Part shown: positions 37,601-50,829 of the stretch, one piece after another | Position numbering within the stretch: the stretch's first letter is position 1 | How the letters are laid out: each line of letters begins with the position of its first letter | DNA from: Erigeron canadensis | Taxonomy: Eukaryota > Streptophyta > Magnoliopsida > Asterales > Asteraceae | Assembly (NCBI RefSeq): GCF_010389155.1 | Contig: NC_057768.1 | Location: forward strand, 24,747,966 to 24,811,965 | Direction of reading: 5' to 3' | DNA: 64,000 nt | Notes under the pieces: model-generated | Told to the model about the DNA's origin: nothing | Seen by the model: the letters and a program-made list of their open reading frames with translations, nothing else | Database searches by the model: none | Program-made: the position numbers and the translations under genes

Positions 37601-38639
37601 GCAATTAACTTTTGTTACATGATCTTAGATTGTTGCTACCTTTTATTTTTATATGTTCAAGCTTGTATCTGTTATTGTAACTAGTCTTTTATTTCATACC
37701 TAACGGTACTTTATTTGATGCATGAAATACATCTTTAGTAACACTTTAATTTTTTTCAACTCATAAATTGACCCCTCTACTAATTCCATAGATGTAATAA
37801 ACTAAAGACAAATGTTAAATGCATAAACCAATTACAAATAAATATGTACAAACTCATGTGCAAAGTTAAGTGAACCAATCAAATGCAAAATCATTTTTTC
37901 TTTTTTCATTCTCTCTCTTTATGTTATTGGTCACTCATGAGTTTGTATAAATGTGTTTGTAATTAGTTTGTCATTGTAACATTGCTCATAAACTAAAAGA
38001 AATCGTTTTCTTTGATCTTTTACAATGAAGCTGTACACCTAAAAAAGGGGATTACACGGGTCTGTTTGATTGTATAAAATGTTTTTTAGTTTTCTATTTA
38101 TAATTTTATAGAAAATGAAAAAAGTTTTTATTTTCTACAAAACAAATAAATATTTTAAAAATGCGTTTTAATTAAAATACTAGAAAATATGTTAGAGATG
38201 TGAGGGCAGAGGAAGAGAGAAATTGGAAAATGAAATACAATACAAAGGGAAGCAAAAGTATAACAATACAAAGGATACCACCTTATATGACAACACGTGA
38301 CCAATGATGTTGATGTTACTCTTAAATTTATAAAGAAGATATACCAATTAACTAACTAAAGAACACTTTTAGGCATTGAATCTGTTCATGTATAATATAT
38401 AAAAATATTAAGTTAGGATCAAACATAAAAACTATTTATTCAAAAAAAATGTGAGTTTAATGTAATTCTAAAAGATGGGAGTTGGTTTAATGACCCAATG
38501 TCACTTTGTTTTGAAAGCAGTTACTAAATAAAACAAGTTAGTAATTTTGAAAAATTAATCCAAAGGAGTTTGTTATAGACAAAAATATTAAAAGGTCATC
38601 TACTTCGAATTCATGACATAAAATTTAGGTTGCACTTAG
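34668..38639. other. Gene-poor AT-rich region
   Basis: Nearly 4 kb with no protein-coding pattern. The short open frames (for example 35514-35702, 36194-36430) are low-complexity and unsupported. Confidence 0.45.
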
Positions 38640-39530
38640 TTGAAGAACCAATTTAAATATGTTGATTGTTAACCGAGAACTAAACCAAGACTCACCCCGT
38701 ACCCGTCAAGTTCGTTACTTCACTCAATCCCCTTAATTAACTAGTTCCATTACTAAGAGTCTAAGACCAGTATCCCGAGACGCCTTTTATTACTTTCCTA
38801 GTCAACTAGCTGTTTTGGTTATTTAGATAACAATTGTGTTTATTGATTGTACCAAATCATTAACCCGTTAACTGTTATTAATTATCTATTAATTGCTTTC
38901 TACCGTACCCGTCATAGAACAATCACTTCTAACCAAACAATCAAAATAACTTCTCACAACCTAAGTTACCACTGAGATCCATCCGCAATCAAAAGATAAA
39001 TAACAAAGAATTAATAAGCTAAGATCTCAATATAACGTTAAATTAAATCAACCTGAATTATAAAATAATGCAACACTTTATATCTTTAGTGGTCATGGGT
39101 TTGTAATTCAGAGCCCAAATTAAACCCACAATGCAAAGCCCATCACTTTATCTCGATTCTCAGCCGTGAATTGTTTTTCTCGGTCAAAGTCTTGTAGCCA
39201 AAAGTCAAAGCATGGATATTGACTTAAAAATTCAACATGCAATTGTTGATTGTTGATGCTAGCTAGACTCCAACCCACGTACAAGTCAAAGTGTTGAGAT
39301 TATGGACTTGAGCTTGGCATAAATCTTGAATTGTTTGGCTTCTCTTTTTACTAGTTAAATCTCACTATCTTTTGATCTTCTTTAGTGTACGTTGCTTGAT
39401 AAATTGAACCTACATTTAAAATAAACACATATTAAACACCAAAGTCTATAATAATAATAATCTTAACATAAAAGAAATGATATCGTGTAAAATAAATATA
39501 TACAAAGTTGGCGATATCAGATGTATACCA
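38640..39530. repeat. Possible LTR-retrotransposon remnant
   Basis: Composition changes to mixed sequence with CCCGTACCCGTCAAG and CCGTACCCGTCATAG repeats, and ends near GGCGATATCAG, a tract often found beside plant LTRs. No boundaries or coding domain found. Confidence 0.25.
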
Positions 39531-39989
39531 CGCACTTTATCTGTCACGCGTTTTCCTTTGAAGACACATTTTCTCTATAATCAAAACACGTAAAGGGATT
39601 GAATATAAGTCCGGAATAGTATCCGATTTTGGTTGGACCCTTGGGTCTGTCAAGAACCATTTAAGGATATGTTTCCTTGTATGTTCAAAAAAGACAAAAG
39701 ACAAAAAATGTTTGGTCATTGACAAATTTGATTTGGTCTCTAAGGAATTTAGTGGGTTAGGAAGTAACGTGTCGAATGGGCTTTCTCTGTTGGAGGTCGA
39801 AGAACCGAAAAACTAAAGATGTTATTGGAGAGGAAAGTGTTAACACTAGGGAGAGATATATTCATGGGAATGGATAGGAGGAAAACATAAGGAGTTTATT
39901 AGTGTCAAAGGGGTAAAAGAGTTATTTGATAGTAACAAAGATTATAGCAATAGATTCGTGTTCATTTGGTAAAAAAAGTGTAATATATT
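39531..39989. other. Intergenic DNA
   Basis: Nothing recognised. Confidence 0.35.
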
Positions 39990-40170
39990 TATGTGGAGAG
40001 TGGAATTGGATCGCCTACCCACGTTAACAGCTTCGAAGAAAGGAATTGTGTGTTCAATTTGTTGCTATGTGGGATGTGCGAAAAGGAGGATGAAAACGTG
40101 GAGTATCTTTTTTGCGGTTGTGATGTGTCCAATGCAATATGGCAAAAAATTAGTTTAAGGTGTACGTAAG
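39990..40170 (+). pseudogene. LINE reverse-transcriptase zf-RVT fragment, frameshifted
   Basis: Frame 1 reads FMWRVELDRLPTLTASKKGI. After a shift near 40050 the next frame reads LLCGMCEKEDENVEYLFCGC then NAIWQKIS. This is the zf-RVT zinc-binding region at the end of plant LINE ORF2. It is a fragment of a separate LINE from the one at 3625. Confidence 0.65.
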
Positions 40171-40484
40171 GTAACACCGTTATATTTCTTCTTTGTGAAA
40201 GAATACTATGAAAATGAATAAATGATAAAACTTTGTTAGGGTTAATGTCATTATAAATAACTATTTCTATAGAAATACTAACGTATATTTTATCGTGACT
40301 TACATAATAAAATACATAAATTGTCATAATCATAATATCAATTTTTTTTAACACGCAGCATATATAAGTGTTAATGGATGTTGTTTTATTATACATGCGG
40401 TTCATTATATTGATTATATATATATATAAAAGTTATCAAAATAACCATACCTACTTAATATATTATATATATATATATATATAT

Positions 40485-40674
40485 GGGGAAAGTGAGTATG
40501 AGGTTGTCCCTCATCTAAACTTAGATGAAGAACTCCTCACAATTTGGTTTTTTAATCCATAAATATCATGGGGGTCCCATCATTTGTTTAAAATACGAAT
40601 ATTATTAAAATATTTGTGTGTGAGAGGTTCCCCATCTAAACTTAGATGGGGGACAACCCCATACTCACTTTTCC
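40485..40674. mobile_element. Fold-back MITE inserted in a (TA)n tract
   Basis: 190 bp with ~60 bp inverted arms: GGGGAAAGTGAGTATGAGGT at the left, and its near-exact complement ending ATACTCACTTTTCC at the right. Each arm also holds a CATCTAAACTTAGATG hairpin. TA microsatellite flanks both sides, as for Micron-type elements. Confidence 0.75.
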
Positions 40675-42357
40675 ATATATATATATATATATATTCATAG
40701 AATCTATGAAAAACAAAAATAATTATAAAACAAATCTCCCATGTTTACATTTTAAGTTTTAACATTTACTGTCCTAAAATGCCCATATATCAATTCTATA
40801 TTTACCTAACACCCTTTCTCTCTTCTCAAATCTCAATCAATAATTTTTTTTCTCTCTCCTTCATAAATCATTTATTCCTCCAATTCATTCAAAATCTTTT
40901 ATCTCAAAAACAGTACATCGATAAATTATAAAAATTATATGGGTGTTCTTAAAATTTCATGCTCTTTAATTAGAGATGTCATTCAATATACTTTTGACGA
41001 ATTTTTAAATTCGAGGGCGGAGCCCAGACATTTGGCTATCGCACTCTATGACCTATCACCCCACCATCTCACCGCCACAACGCGCGGATACTTGCTCTCG
41101 TATATTTTAAAAAGAATCTGGATCTTTAATTAAATCACTATCATATCTTCTATTTTAAAATAGATAACCTAAATAATTTCCATAAATATTTACAAAATTT
41201 GTATTGATTATTTGTTTTCTATAAAGATTCATCTATATGTACATGTACGTGTTTTATATTAAGTTACTATAGAAAACGATTTCACAAACTGTCTCTCCGA
41301 ATGTTTTCTAAACTTTTTCTTTATTAGTTTTCGTTACTCGATCATTTTGTATCTAGTCTAATTAAATATATTATTTATCCATACAGACATGCATGTTGAT
41401 ACTAGTCTAGTTTCTAAGAAGGAGGTAATTAACTACTATACGTACGTACGTACGTACCCCATTTAAGATTTTGAAATCTATATGGGATTTGCTGAATCTT
41501 GATAGATTTGCCTACAACTTGTATTGCCTAGCCGAACTCTTCTATAAAAGGGGTGTTTAATTGTAAGTCCAGTACTACACACATATTTGGACATTAGTAT
41601 TCCATGCTTGCATATGTCCAGTTGTCCACGTACGGCTAAAACCATAGAATTACTGAACTAAGAGTTTGGTGATTAAGGTTTAGCAGCCTCCGGTTATTAA
41701 TTGTCTGAAGTGTTTGTGTAGATCAAATGTAGAGATATTCATACTATTGAATATTGTTTTTGTCACACGAGATTTTATCTACTTAAAGATATAATTTCTA
41801 GTCTATCTATATATTATGACAACTATTACGGTGTAACTGGATTCTGAAGGAAATATTAATTGTGTGCAAGTTTTATAAATAATACAAGTTTGTATTTTTA
41901 GTCTTCCGTTGCGTATATATAAACTTTAAAAGGTACACATGAGGGCTATTATTCTTTCCAACAAATGATTATAATTAAGTTTATAACTTTTATTAATATT
42001 ATTAGATGTAAAACTTTTGAAAAATTAGTTCAATAGTACGTAGTCATGCATGTGTACGTAGTAAACCTAACATATAAGTGCATAGGAAGGATGATATGAA
42101 ACTACAACTCACGTGGTGACGATAGATATGACATGATGGATGATGTCTCCATCAATTAATGAAACATCATCAGGTAGTACTACTATAAGTCTGGTTTCTA
42201 AGAAGGAGGTAACTACGTACGTACGTAACCCATTTTCCACGTTCTTAAAAATCCCCATCATATCATTTAGGCATCCATCAGCTCGATCGATCCCTTAATT
42301 ATTAGTAATTGACAACCGCTTCTTGAAATTACCTTTACTACCCGGAAACAAAAATAT
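40675..42357 (+). promoter_or_regulatory. Upstream region of the TMK-like gene with duplicated ACGT-rich block
   Basis: Two related blocks lie at 41406-41464 and 42190-42235: GTTTCTAAGAAGGAGGTAA, then CTACGTACGTACGTA, then CCCATTT. The first holds an (ACGT)n run at 41439-41457. The second lies 120-170 bp before the ATG. ACGT is the core of bZIP-type sites; a role here is inference. A degenerate Helitron-like GC-rich stretch is at 41035-41100. Confidence 0.45.
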
Positions 42358-44997
42358 ATGGCACGCCAACGCCACCTCCTCCTATTCTTTAGCCTCCTCC
42401 TCCTGATCTCTTTCTCGATAGCTGTTGATGACGATGCCGCCGTCATGACTAAGCTTTTGAAGTCCATTTTCAGTCCCCCATCCACTTGGGGAACCGAAAA
42501 ACACTTCTGTGATTGGGGAGGAATCACGTGTGACTACAACTCATCAAACTACAGTCGTAGTGTTACCTCCATCGATCTTCGTGGTAAATCACTCACAGCA
42601 ACCCTGCCCTCCGATCTTAACAACCTATCACGTCTCGAAACTCTTAACCTTCGATGTAACAATTTTACAGGCCCCCTGCCTACGTTATCTCATCTCACTC
42701 TCCTCCGGGAGGTATACATCAGTAACAATAAGTTCACTTCAATCCCCCCGGATTTCTTTCACGGTCTTATTAATCTCCAGAAGTTTGATATCTCCAACAA
42801 CCCTTCTTTGGCACCATGGAGTCTCCCCACTGACCTCACTCAACACACTAACTTAAAATCATTTTATGTCAATGGGGCAAACCTAATCGGTTCTATTCCA
42901 AACGATTTCGACCGTCTCTCTAATTTGCGGATACTTAATTTGTCTGACAACAACCTCAATGGAAGCCTCCCCTCCCAACTCAACAAGCTCAACGATCTCA
43001 TCAAAATCGATCTCAGTAACAACTCGTTCTCCGGCGCCTTGCCTACTCTGTCTGACCTCGGTTCACTAGAAACACTATACCTAGACAACAACAACTTCAC
43101 TTCAATCCCCGGGAATTTCATTTCCGGTCTCTCGGCTCTCAAAGACTTTCGCATCTCTAACAACTCATATCTAGAGCCATGGGCTCTCCCAAACTACTTT
43201 GGCGATATTAATCAATTAGAATCATTTGAAGCCGCTAATGCTAGCGTAATAGGTTCCATTCCAGACTATAATAAAGATTATAATAGTTTGGAGACAATCT
43301 ATTTGTCCTACAATAATCTCACAGGAACCATACCTGCATCTTTTGCCATGTCGCCGATTAGCGATCTTTGGCTTGACAATCAGCTTCAAGGCCTTTCTGG
43401 TACGCTTGATGTGATCTCCTCAATGTATCGACTTAAGCACGTTCAGTTAGAAGCTAATAATTTCAGTGGTCCTATTCCTCAAAATTTGACAGGTTTGCCA
43501 TATCTTCAACTACTTGATGTGTCAAACAATAATAACATTTATGGATATATACCTGAATTGAAACCTAAGGTGACGTTCCTTTATAACAATACTTCAATAC
43601 TTGAACAAAGTTCTAGAACAGATAATGTTAACAATACTTCAATACGTATACAAAGTTCTAGCAAAGATAACGTTTCATTACGTGTGACTATTGGTAGTGT
43701 AATAGCTAGTGTTCTAGCTTTAGCTGGGATTATGTTGTTTTACAAGTATTATGGAGTTTCTAGAAAATCACACTTTCAAATTACGGGAAGTCATGGTGAA
43801 ATACCTATTTCTGAAAATGGCAATGTAATGATTTCCATGCAACTGCTTGAGCTTGTCACTGATAATTTCAGTAATAACAACGTGTTGGGGAGAGGTGGAT
43901 TTGGTACGGTTTACAAAGGCGAGTTACTTGACGGAACAAAGATTGCAGTCAAGAAGATGAAATCTGATGTGAACGGAACAAAAGGGATTCAAGAATTTCA
44001 AGCTGAAATTGGGGTACTAACAAAAGTGAGGCATAGACATCTTGTTGCTCTTCTTGGTTACTGTATTAATGATAATGAGAGGCTTCTAGTGTATGAATAT
44101 ATGTCACGAGGTACTTTAAGTCAACATTTGTTCAAGTGGAGAGAACATAAAAGTCAACCTCTTAGCTGGAATCAAAGAATTTCAATTGCTTTATATGTGG
44201 GAAGAGGAGTTGAATATATGCATAACTTAGCTCAACAAAGCTTTATTCACCGTGACTTAAAGCCTGCTAACATTCTTCTTGATAATGGATTGAGAGCAAA
44301 AGTTGCGGATTTTGGTTTGGTTAAGAATGCACCTGATGGGAAGTACTCGATAGAGACAAGATTGGCAGGGACTTTTGGTTACTTGGCCCCAGAATATGCT
44401 AGTGAGAACTACCCCTTTATTTCCCAGTTTCTGTTTTTCTTTTATTTTTAATATTTATTTTTTGTCTTTACTATTTTGAACTCGTATTATCTAACAACTA
44501 AAATTTGACTATTTTTTTTTAATTTTACTTTTGAGTATGTGAATACAGCTACAGGGAGGGTGACAACGAAAGTGGATGTTTATGCATTCGGGGTAATCTT
44601 GATGCAGTTGATTACTGGCCGAAAAGCAATAGATGGAAGTATGCCGGATGGGAGATGTCAGTTGGTTACATGGTTCCGAATGGTCCCTATCTGCCAAGAA
44701 AACATGATGAAATTCATTGATCGAGTTCTTAATACTGATGACAATGAAACCCTTGAAAGTATCTTGAAAGTGGCTAAGTTAGCACACCATTGCACTGCAC
44801 CAGAACCGTTTCAGAGACCTAAAATGGGTTATGTAGTAGGCATATTGGCCCAACTGGTAGAAGATTGGAATCCTTCTCGACACAAAAAAGATATAACGTA
44901 TGGCCACAAGCACCATATGAGCCTTCCGAAAATTCTGCAAGACAATGAGGCGGATACCTCAAGAATGCTCAATCTCTTTCGACCAAACTCGTTCTAA
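42358..44997 (+). CDS. TMK-like leucine-rich-repeat receptor kinase
   Basis: Exons 42358-44401 and 44549-44997 join in phase (A/CT, Thr) to give 830 aa. Residues 1-22 are a signal peptide (LLLFFSLLLLISFSIAV). The ectodomain has LRRs to about residue 415, beginning with a DWGGITC cap and N-glycosylation motifs. A transmembrane helix spans ~442-464. The kinase starts at GRGGFGTVYKG (~510), with Lys in IAVKKMK, HRDLKPAN (~632) and DFG (~650), so it is an RD kinase with all catalytic residues. YLAPEYATTGRVTTKVDVYA fits the TMK family, plasma-membrane kinases linked to auxin and growth signalling. The ectodomain is shorter than in Arabidopsis TMK1 and the C-x-C island between LRR blocks is not obvious, so it may be a divergent lineage copy. 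A related gene starts at 63920. Confidence 0.9.
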
Positions 44998-45792
44998 CAT
45001 ATATGGTAACATTCTAAATCTTTGTGTCGTTTATGTTGATTATGTCGTTAGTCAACTTTGACTTTCTTTGTCAAGTCGTTATATGTGGGTTAACGTGCCT
45101 AGTTAATATGTTGATAATTTTATATGTAATGCGGACAACATGTGGTAAATATGTGAATTAAAAAGTGTGTCAGTGTAGTGGTTTCATTTATGTGGTTAAC
45201 GTCATGTGTGTTCCCGTTATAGTGTGTATTTATAAAGTGAAGTTATATGGTCGCTAAATGTGTCAAGATGTCTAATTAATTAAGTGTGTTTATCTTTTCT
45301 AACTTTATCTTTTAGTTGGTAGGTTGTCAATTATATGATAATTGTGTGTACGAATATTTATTAGACAAATTTAGAAGGACCTAAAGTGAAACTAAGCAAC
45401 TCTTATATGGGGTTAGGGCTAATGACACATAAGTAAAAAATATCCCTTTTGATCTTTACGGTCGAGAGGAAAGGAATAAAAAAAGAAAAAAAAAAAGAAG
45501 AAGAGTCTCACATAGTGGTCGTTTGTTTGGACGGCAGCCATAACGTGCACAAGAATTTCAAAGGGATTGGGTTTTGTTTTAGACATAAAGAGTTTGAAGT
45601 TTTTTTTGTTGTTTATGGAGTTGGTTTTTAACGTGAAGATGATGGTGATATAGTTGTAGTGTTTTGTTAATAAATCATGGCCTTAATCAGTATATAACTA
45701 TTCTAGTTTAATAATGAAATAAAACTTTAATCTAGATAAAATGGCAGAGTGCTTTTCTGTGTTATGTCAAGTTTCAAGGGGTGGGTTGACAT
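44998..45792 (+). other. 3' flank of the TMK-like gene
   Basis: A T/G-rich stretch probably contains the 3' UTR. The 45449-45631 open frame is not convincing. Confidence 0.4.
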
Positions 45793-46463
45793 TAGGGGTG
45801 AGCAAAAACCGAACCGTAAAACCAAAAACCGAAAAAACCTGATAAAACTGAACTGAAAAAACCGAAAACCGAACGAAATCCATTGGTTTGGTTTTTGTTT
45901 TCTAAAAACCGAACGGATCAGTTCGGGTTTTGGTGTCATATGCCAAAAAACCGATCAAAAACCGAACCGAACCGAATCAATTATATATTAATTATTTAAT
46001 ATTTATATCATATTACATTTATATTTATTACTTATAATTTGTAAATATGTTAATATATTTAAACTTTTTATCTTTTTAGTATACAAATCTATATAAATTG
46101 TATGTTTTAGATGAAAACGTACAAAAAAATCAATTCGTTTTATAAAAGTTATATCAACTTTAACACCTAAAAAATATAATTAGTCGATAAAAAACATTTT
46201 TATATTTTAATTTCTATATCATAATTTTTTTTGTTAACAACTGAAAACTAAATTTAAAACATAATAAACAAAAAAGTTAAAATATATATATATAATATAA
46301 ATCGAACAAAAACCGAAACCGATCCAAACCGAACAAAAAAACCGACAAACCGAACCGAACAAAAACCAAATCCAATGGATTGGGTTTTCTAAAAACAGAA
46401 TGGATCGTTTATGGTTTTGGTTTTAGCCAAAAACCGAACCAAAACGATCCATACTCACCCCTA
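45793..46463. mobile_element. hAT non-autonomous element with perfect 8 bp target duplication
   Basis: TAGGGGTGAGCAAAAACC at the left and ACTCACCCCTA at the right are the inverted ends. GTTGACAT flanks both sides exactly (45785-45792, 46464-46471). Subterminal AACCGAAC / CCGAAAAACC motifs are repeated on both arms. 671 bp; AT-rich core without ORF. Confidence 0.88.
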
Positions 46464-46525
46464 GTTGACATATAATAATGATGTCTTCATTTTCATGATG
46501 AGATTAGACCCTCATATATTTTTAA

Positions 46526-48004
46526 GAATGAAATGCATTTTTGGTCCTTGTGTTATTACACCATTCACAATTTTGGTTCAAACATTTGCAAAATGGTGAT
46601 TCTAATGCCACAAATGGAAAAGTTTCGTAATTTTGGTCCATTTTTAACTTTCCTTCAATTTGCCTCCGTTATTGGCCCCATGTGTGTATCACATGCGGGG
46701 TATATCGTCCATTTAATACCCAAAGGACCATTTATGTAAAGCCATAACAAAAACTAATTCTCACACCTACTCTTTTATATATCTCCATTTTCCCCCAAAA
46801 TATATATAAAATTATTTATGTAGGTTTATACATTCATTTTTCTCTAAAATACATCCCTAAAGCTTTTCATCTGGACACATTTATATCTACACCTATGTTG
46901 TTCAATTCGAATGGAGAATGCTCAGCCAACCCACCTTTTTTTTTTCTTCCCATTCCTCATCTTCAACATCACATCTACCAGATCTATAGATATACTTGAC
47001 GAAAACACAAAGAAACAAAACCAAAATATCACAACAAACTCCGGTAAGTGTGACTGCCAGTGGGGGGCGATGTTAGTTGTGGTGATGGTTTGTGGCGGTC
47101 GACGGTAGTGATGATGATCGAATGATATGGAGGTCTAACCTCCAATTTCACAATCTATTTGTCTCGTACACACACAGTCACACATCCCCACCCACCACAC
47201 CGTCGGCTATAATCACAGCGCCGGAATTACGACATTAAAAAAGGGACGATTATAATGGGTACACGCATTCGAATAACCGGCACACAATCTATCTTTCTTT
47301 TTCTCTCTCTATCTCTCGATCAATCTCTCTGTCTTCGTCTCAATCTCACGAACATTTGAAAGGATCTTGCACCGTGAAGATACATCTGAACGGATTTGAA
47401 TTGATCTTGTCTTTTATAGTGATTGTCGAAATTTATTTATAAACTGATGGTCGATCTCCAATTGCCTTTATGTTGTAAGTACTTTTGAGTTAAAAATCAA
47501 AATTATTGGAAATGGTGTTTTTTATGTGATTGGCTAGGTTCAGAGAAAAAATCAATAATTAAAAAGAGTGTGAGGGTCGCATGTTTTTGATAATAGCAAA
47601 ATGATGAAGAAGATATGATACAAATTGTTGTATGTTATGGGTAAATACAAAATGAAAGATGGAGAATGAGAGAAGGAAAAATGCTTAAATATGATAAGTC
47701 AAGATTTTAATTTGGAGAGTGAAAAAGAAATTGATTGGAATTTTGGGATAAAAAAAGTAAAGGGTTAAGTGGGACAAAAAAGTTTTCGTTTAGTTTTTTG
47801 CAAAAATGGTCCATTAACGAACAAATCTATCCCGCACGTGACATGCACATGGGGCCAATAACGGAGGCAAATAGACGGAAAGTTAAAAATGGACCAAAAT
47901 TGCGAAACTTTTCCATTTGTGGGACCAAAATAGCCACTTTGCAAATGTTTGGACCAAGATTATAAATTGTGTAATAACACAGGGACCAAAAATACATTTC
48001 GTTC
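46526..48004. mobile_element. Mutator-like element with long inverted ends
   Basis: Left arm from 46526 (GAATGAAATGCATTTTTGGT) and right arm ending at 48004 are inverse copies over ~235 bp, including GGACCATTTTTAACTTTCC-type and GGCCCCATGTG blocks. Flanks TATTTTTAA (46517-46525) and TTTTTTTAA (48005-48013) agree at 8 of 9 bases, the MULE duplication length. The core 46760-47760 has no transposase; whether it holds host DNA is not clear. Confidence 0.75.
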
Positions 48005-50829
48005 TTTTTTTAAAGAATATATATATAGTCTACTTATCATCAGACTTGTGATAGATCCAACATGGCTATACGTGTTTCTTTTTAGACATGTTATTTGGTT
48101 TTGATATAGTGTTATTATTTATATAATTGTTTAGATAGGCAGACATTTGAAATAACGAGTTACATTTTGTGGCTATCCACGTAAGATAACTACCTTTTGA
48201 CACAAAGAACACAACGAGAACTTAGTTTCATAATTAACGATGATTAAACTCTCTTTCATACGCTTGTTAAGTTATGAGAACTTCGGGAGGGCTTATTGTT
48301 TGAACCTAAATTAATTGGCTCAGTAACAAACAAGATTAAGGGCCACAACCACCGCAACTCCTGAGAATTCAGTGCGAACCTAACAAGTTCTTGACGAACC
48401 TAAGGTGGCTATGATTGTGGAATGATTGTGAATTGATTGAATGTGATTGATTGACTTAAATGTGAATTGAATGTGTTGACAAGCATTGAATTGAGCTTTT
48501 ATAGAAGTATATTTGGAAGAGTGACAAATACTTTCGAAGATTCTAATATTGTAAGTTTCCTTTTCGTCGTAAACATCGATTATCCATATGAATATTTTAG
48601 GCTTATATGTCATATGTACAGTTTGTAAACAAGGCTACTTTGTTTAGCTCATGCCATGTTATGTTTAGGTGCTATAAAATATGTACTCAAGCAAGAGGGC
48701 AGGTTATCTAAATTCATAACCCATACACCTTCTGGCCTACATAAGCCCATTAAAGAGTCGGCCTATATTAGTTATAAAAGAGACTTTAATCAGCATGTTA
48801 CCAAGGAGTTCCTGATCAAGGAAACATGTTATATCTCGAGCTCTTGTTATATCTCGAGTATATCTTCATTTATCTCGAGCAAGGCAAATAAATGTGTATA
48901 AATGTATCTCCTACCTCTTGTATCTCGAGTGAACCATGTGAGAAATCCAGCCCGGCCATGAGTCTGGCCCATTAGGTTAAATACCACTTGGCCGTTCCTT
49001 CTTTATTTATATTAGATCTTGACATATAAAAACTTTGAGGGCGCATCTCGAGCCTACTTTTTGTAAGTCGAGCTCTTTAATATATATATGTTTCAGGCAG
49101 CCATCTCTTGCTCGAGCCTTCCTTTCCTTGTCACATCTCGAGCCTTTCTCTAATATATGTAAGTCGAGCCCCTCCAATTGAAATTAAATATATATGCGTA
49201 TATATATATGTCGAGTATTCTATCTCAGGTATTAGGGATCTCTAATTCGTGTATGTTATATTCCATGCCTTTTTATCTCTAGCATACCTCGAGCTTTCAT
49301 ACCTCGAGTTCTTTGTTAATTGCTATTGTGCAGTGGTTTCTTTGTTAATTGCCATTTTCAATCGTTGGTTTTATGCATGTTATGCCTTAATTAATTTTAG
49401 TTATTAATGTAATGCATGTTTAAACTTGTGATGATTGATATGTTTATCTCGATTGCTTATGGTTGATATGTTGTTATGTTTTGCATGGTTGATGTTTAAC
49501 TGGCCTATACATGTAGTACACTAGACTCATGTAGGATTGCTATGATTCACTGTTGCACGATGGGATCCTAAAATGATGATATTGAAACGATTGATAAAGC
49601 ATACGATTGAAACGGTTAATAAAATCGAGTATAAACTTACGGTTGAAAAGTGTTAAGCTTAACCCATGCTAGTCCCGGGAGGAGCTGGTATGCTACGGTT
49701 GGTCGGACGGGGTAGTCATGATCCCTCTTACGACATGGTCACGATTGCTTGAGTTTGCAAGGTGGTTAGGACCCATCACCATGCTTTGCTAAAAGGCTTG
49801 CTCCTGGATTTGGTTATGCTTATCCTTAACGACGCCGATGGACCCATAAAGAACTACCCATCATGTCGGGTGCAAGGTTCATTGAAAGGTCGAATGACCG
49901 CCTATGCACAACCGCGATTGATTTACTTGTGACATAAGTCACTACCTAACGATTGAAAATGGCATAAACTATGATTGATGATTGAGATTGAAATTAAGAT
50001 TGATAACGATGATTATTGAGATGATTTGAGGTTGCTAGGGACATGTAGAAATGTAATCTTCCTATGATGTTTTTTGATTAATATGTGATGATTGTTTGTA
50101 ATATGCTTGACATGCGTATGAACTAATTAAGATGATGTAATTGGCAACTTCTTTTACAACCGGTGGTTATCTTACTCGACTTTTAAAGCTGACACTTGTT
50201 TGTTTAAAATGTTGTGCTTCCCCAGGTTAAACATTGGAGTTTGCTTAGAGTGAGACTGAGTAGATATTTGCTATAGACGATGACATTTTCTTAGCCTCAA
50301 TTATTTAGATGACATTATATCTTGTCGAAACTTATGACTATGGGCTTTCTTAAATTATTGCTGTGATGCAATAAAGTAACACCATGTTTTGTAGACCATT
50401 CCTTTAGGAAATGGTTAAGTTTTTATCGAGACATTTCTGCATTTTAGTTATTTATTTAAAAGTATTTTGAAAACCCATATTTTTAAATGTCGGGTGGTAC
50501 ATTTATAAACACCAAAGTTTGAGAAAGTTTAAGCATATTTGATTTACTAGATTGTGAAGTAGCAAAGAAAAAAGATACGGAGTAGTATGGATATCATATA
50601 TTGTCAGTACTCTTTATAACAAAAATAAGTTGACATGATATAGCAGGTGAATACTTATGAACACTTGTTTCTTTGAAGTACTACTTACCTTCGTTAATCC
50701 TTAATTATTATTATACATACTAGCGAGTATTTGAATGCACAACCCATTAAGTATCTGTTTTTGTGTTTTGTTTATGGGAAATACAATATTCTAACAATTA
50801 TTGACATTTAACAAAAATCAATTTTATTA
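48005..50829. repeat. LTR-like DNA, boundaries unresolved
   Basis: Mixed-composition sequence ends near 50500 in GTCGGGTGGTACA, similar to LTR 3' ends of the TGTTACA type. 48834-49315 carries about a dozen TCGAG motifs, mostly TCTCGAG. No gag or pol coding, so a solo or decayed LTR is the best guess. Confidence 0.3.

Noticed and set aside
42267..42527. Antisense open frame over the TMK-like start
   Set aside because: It is a shadow of the signal-peptide coding strand, with no domain.
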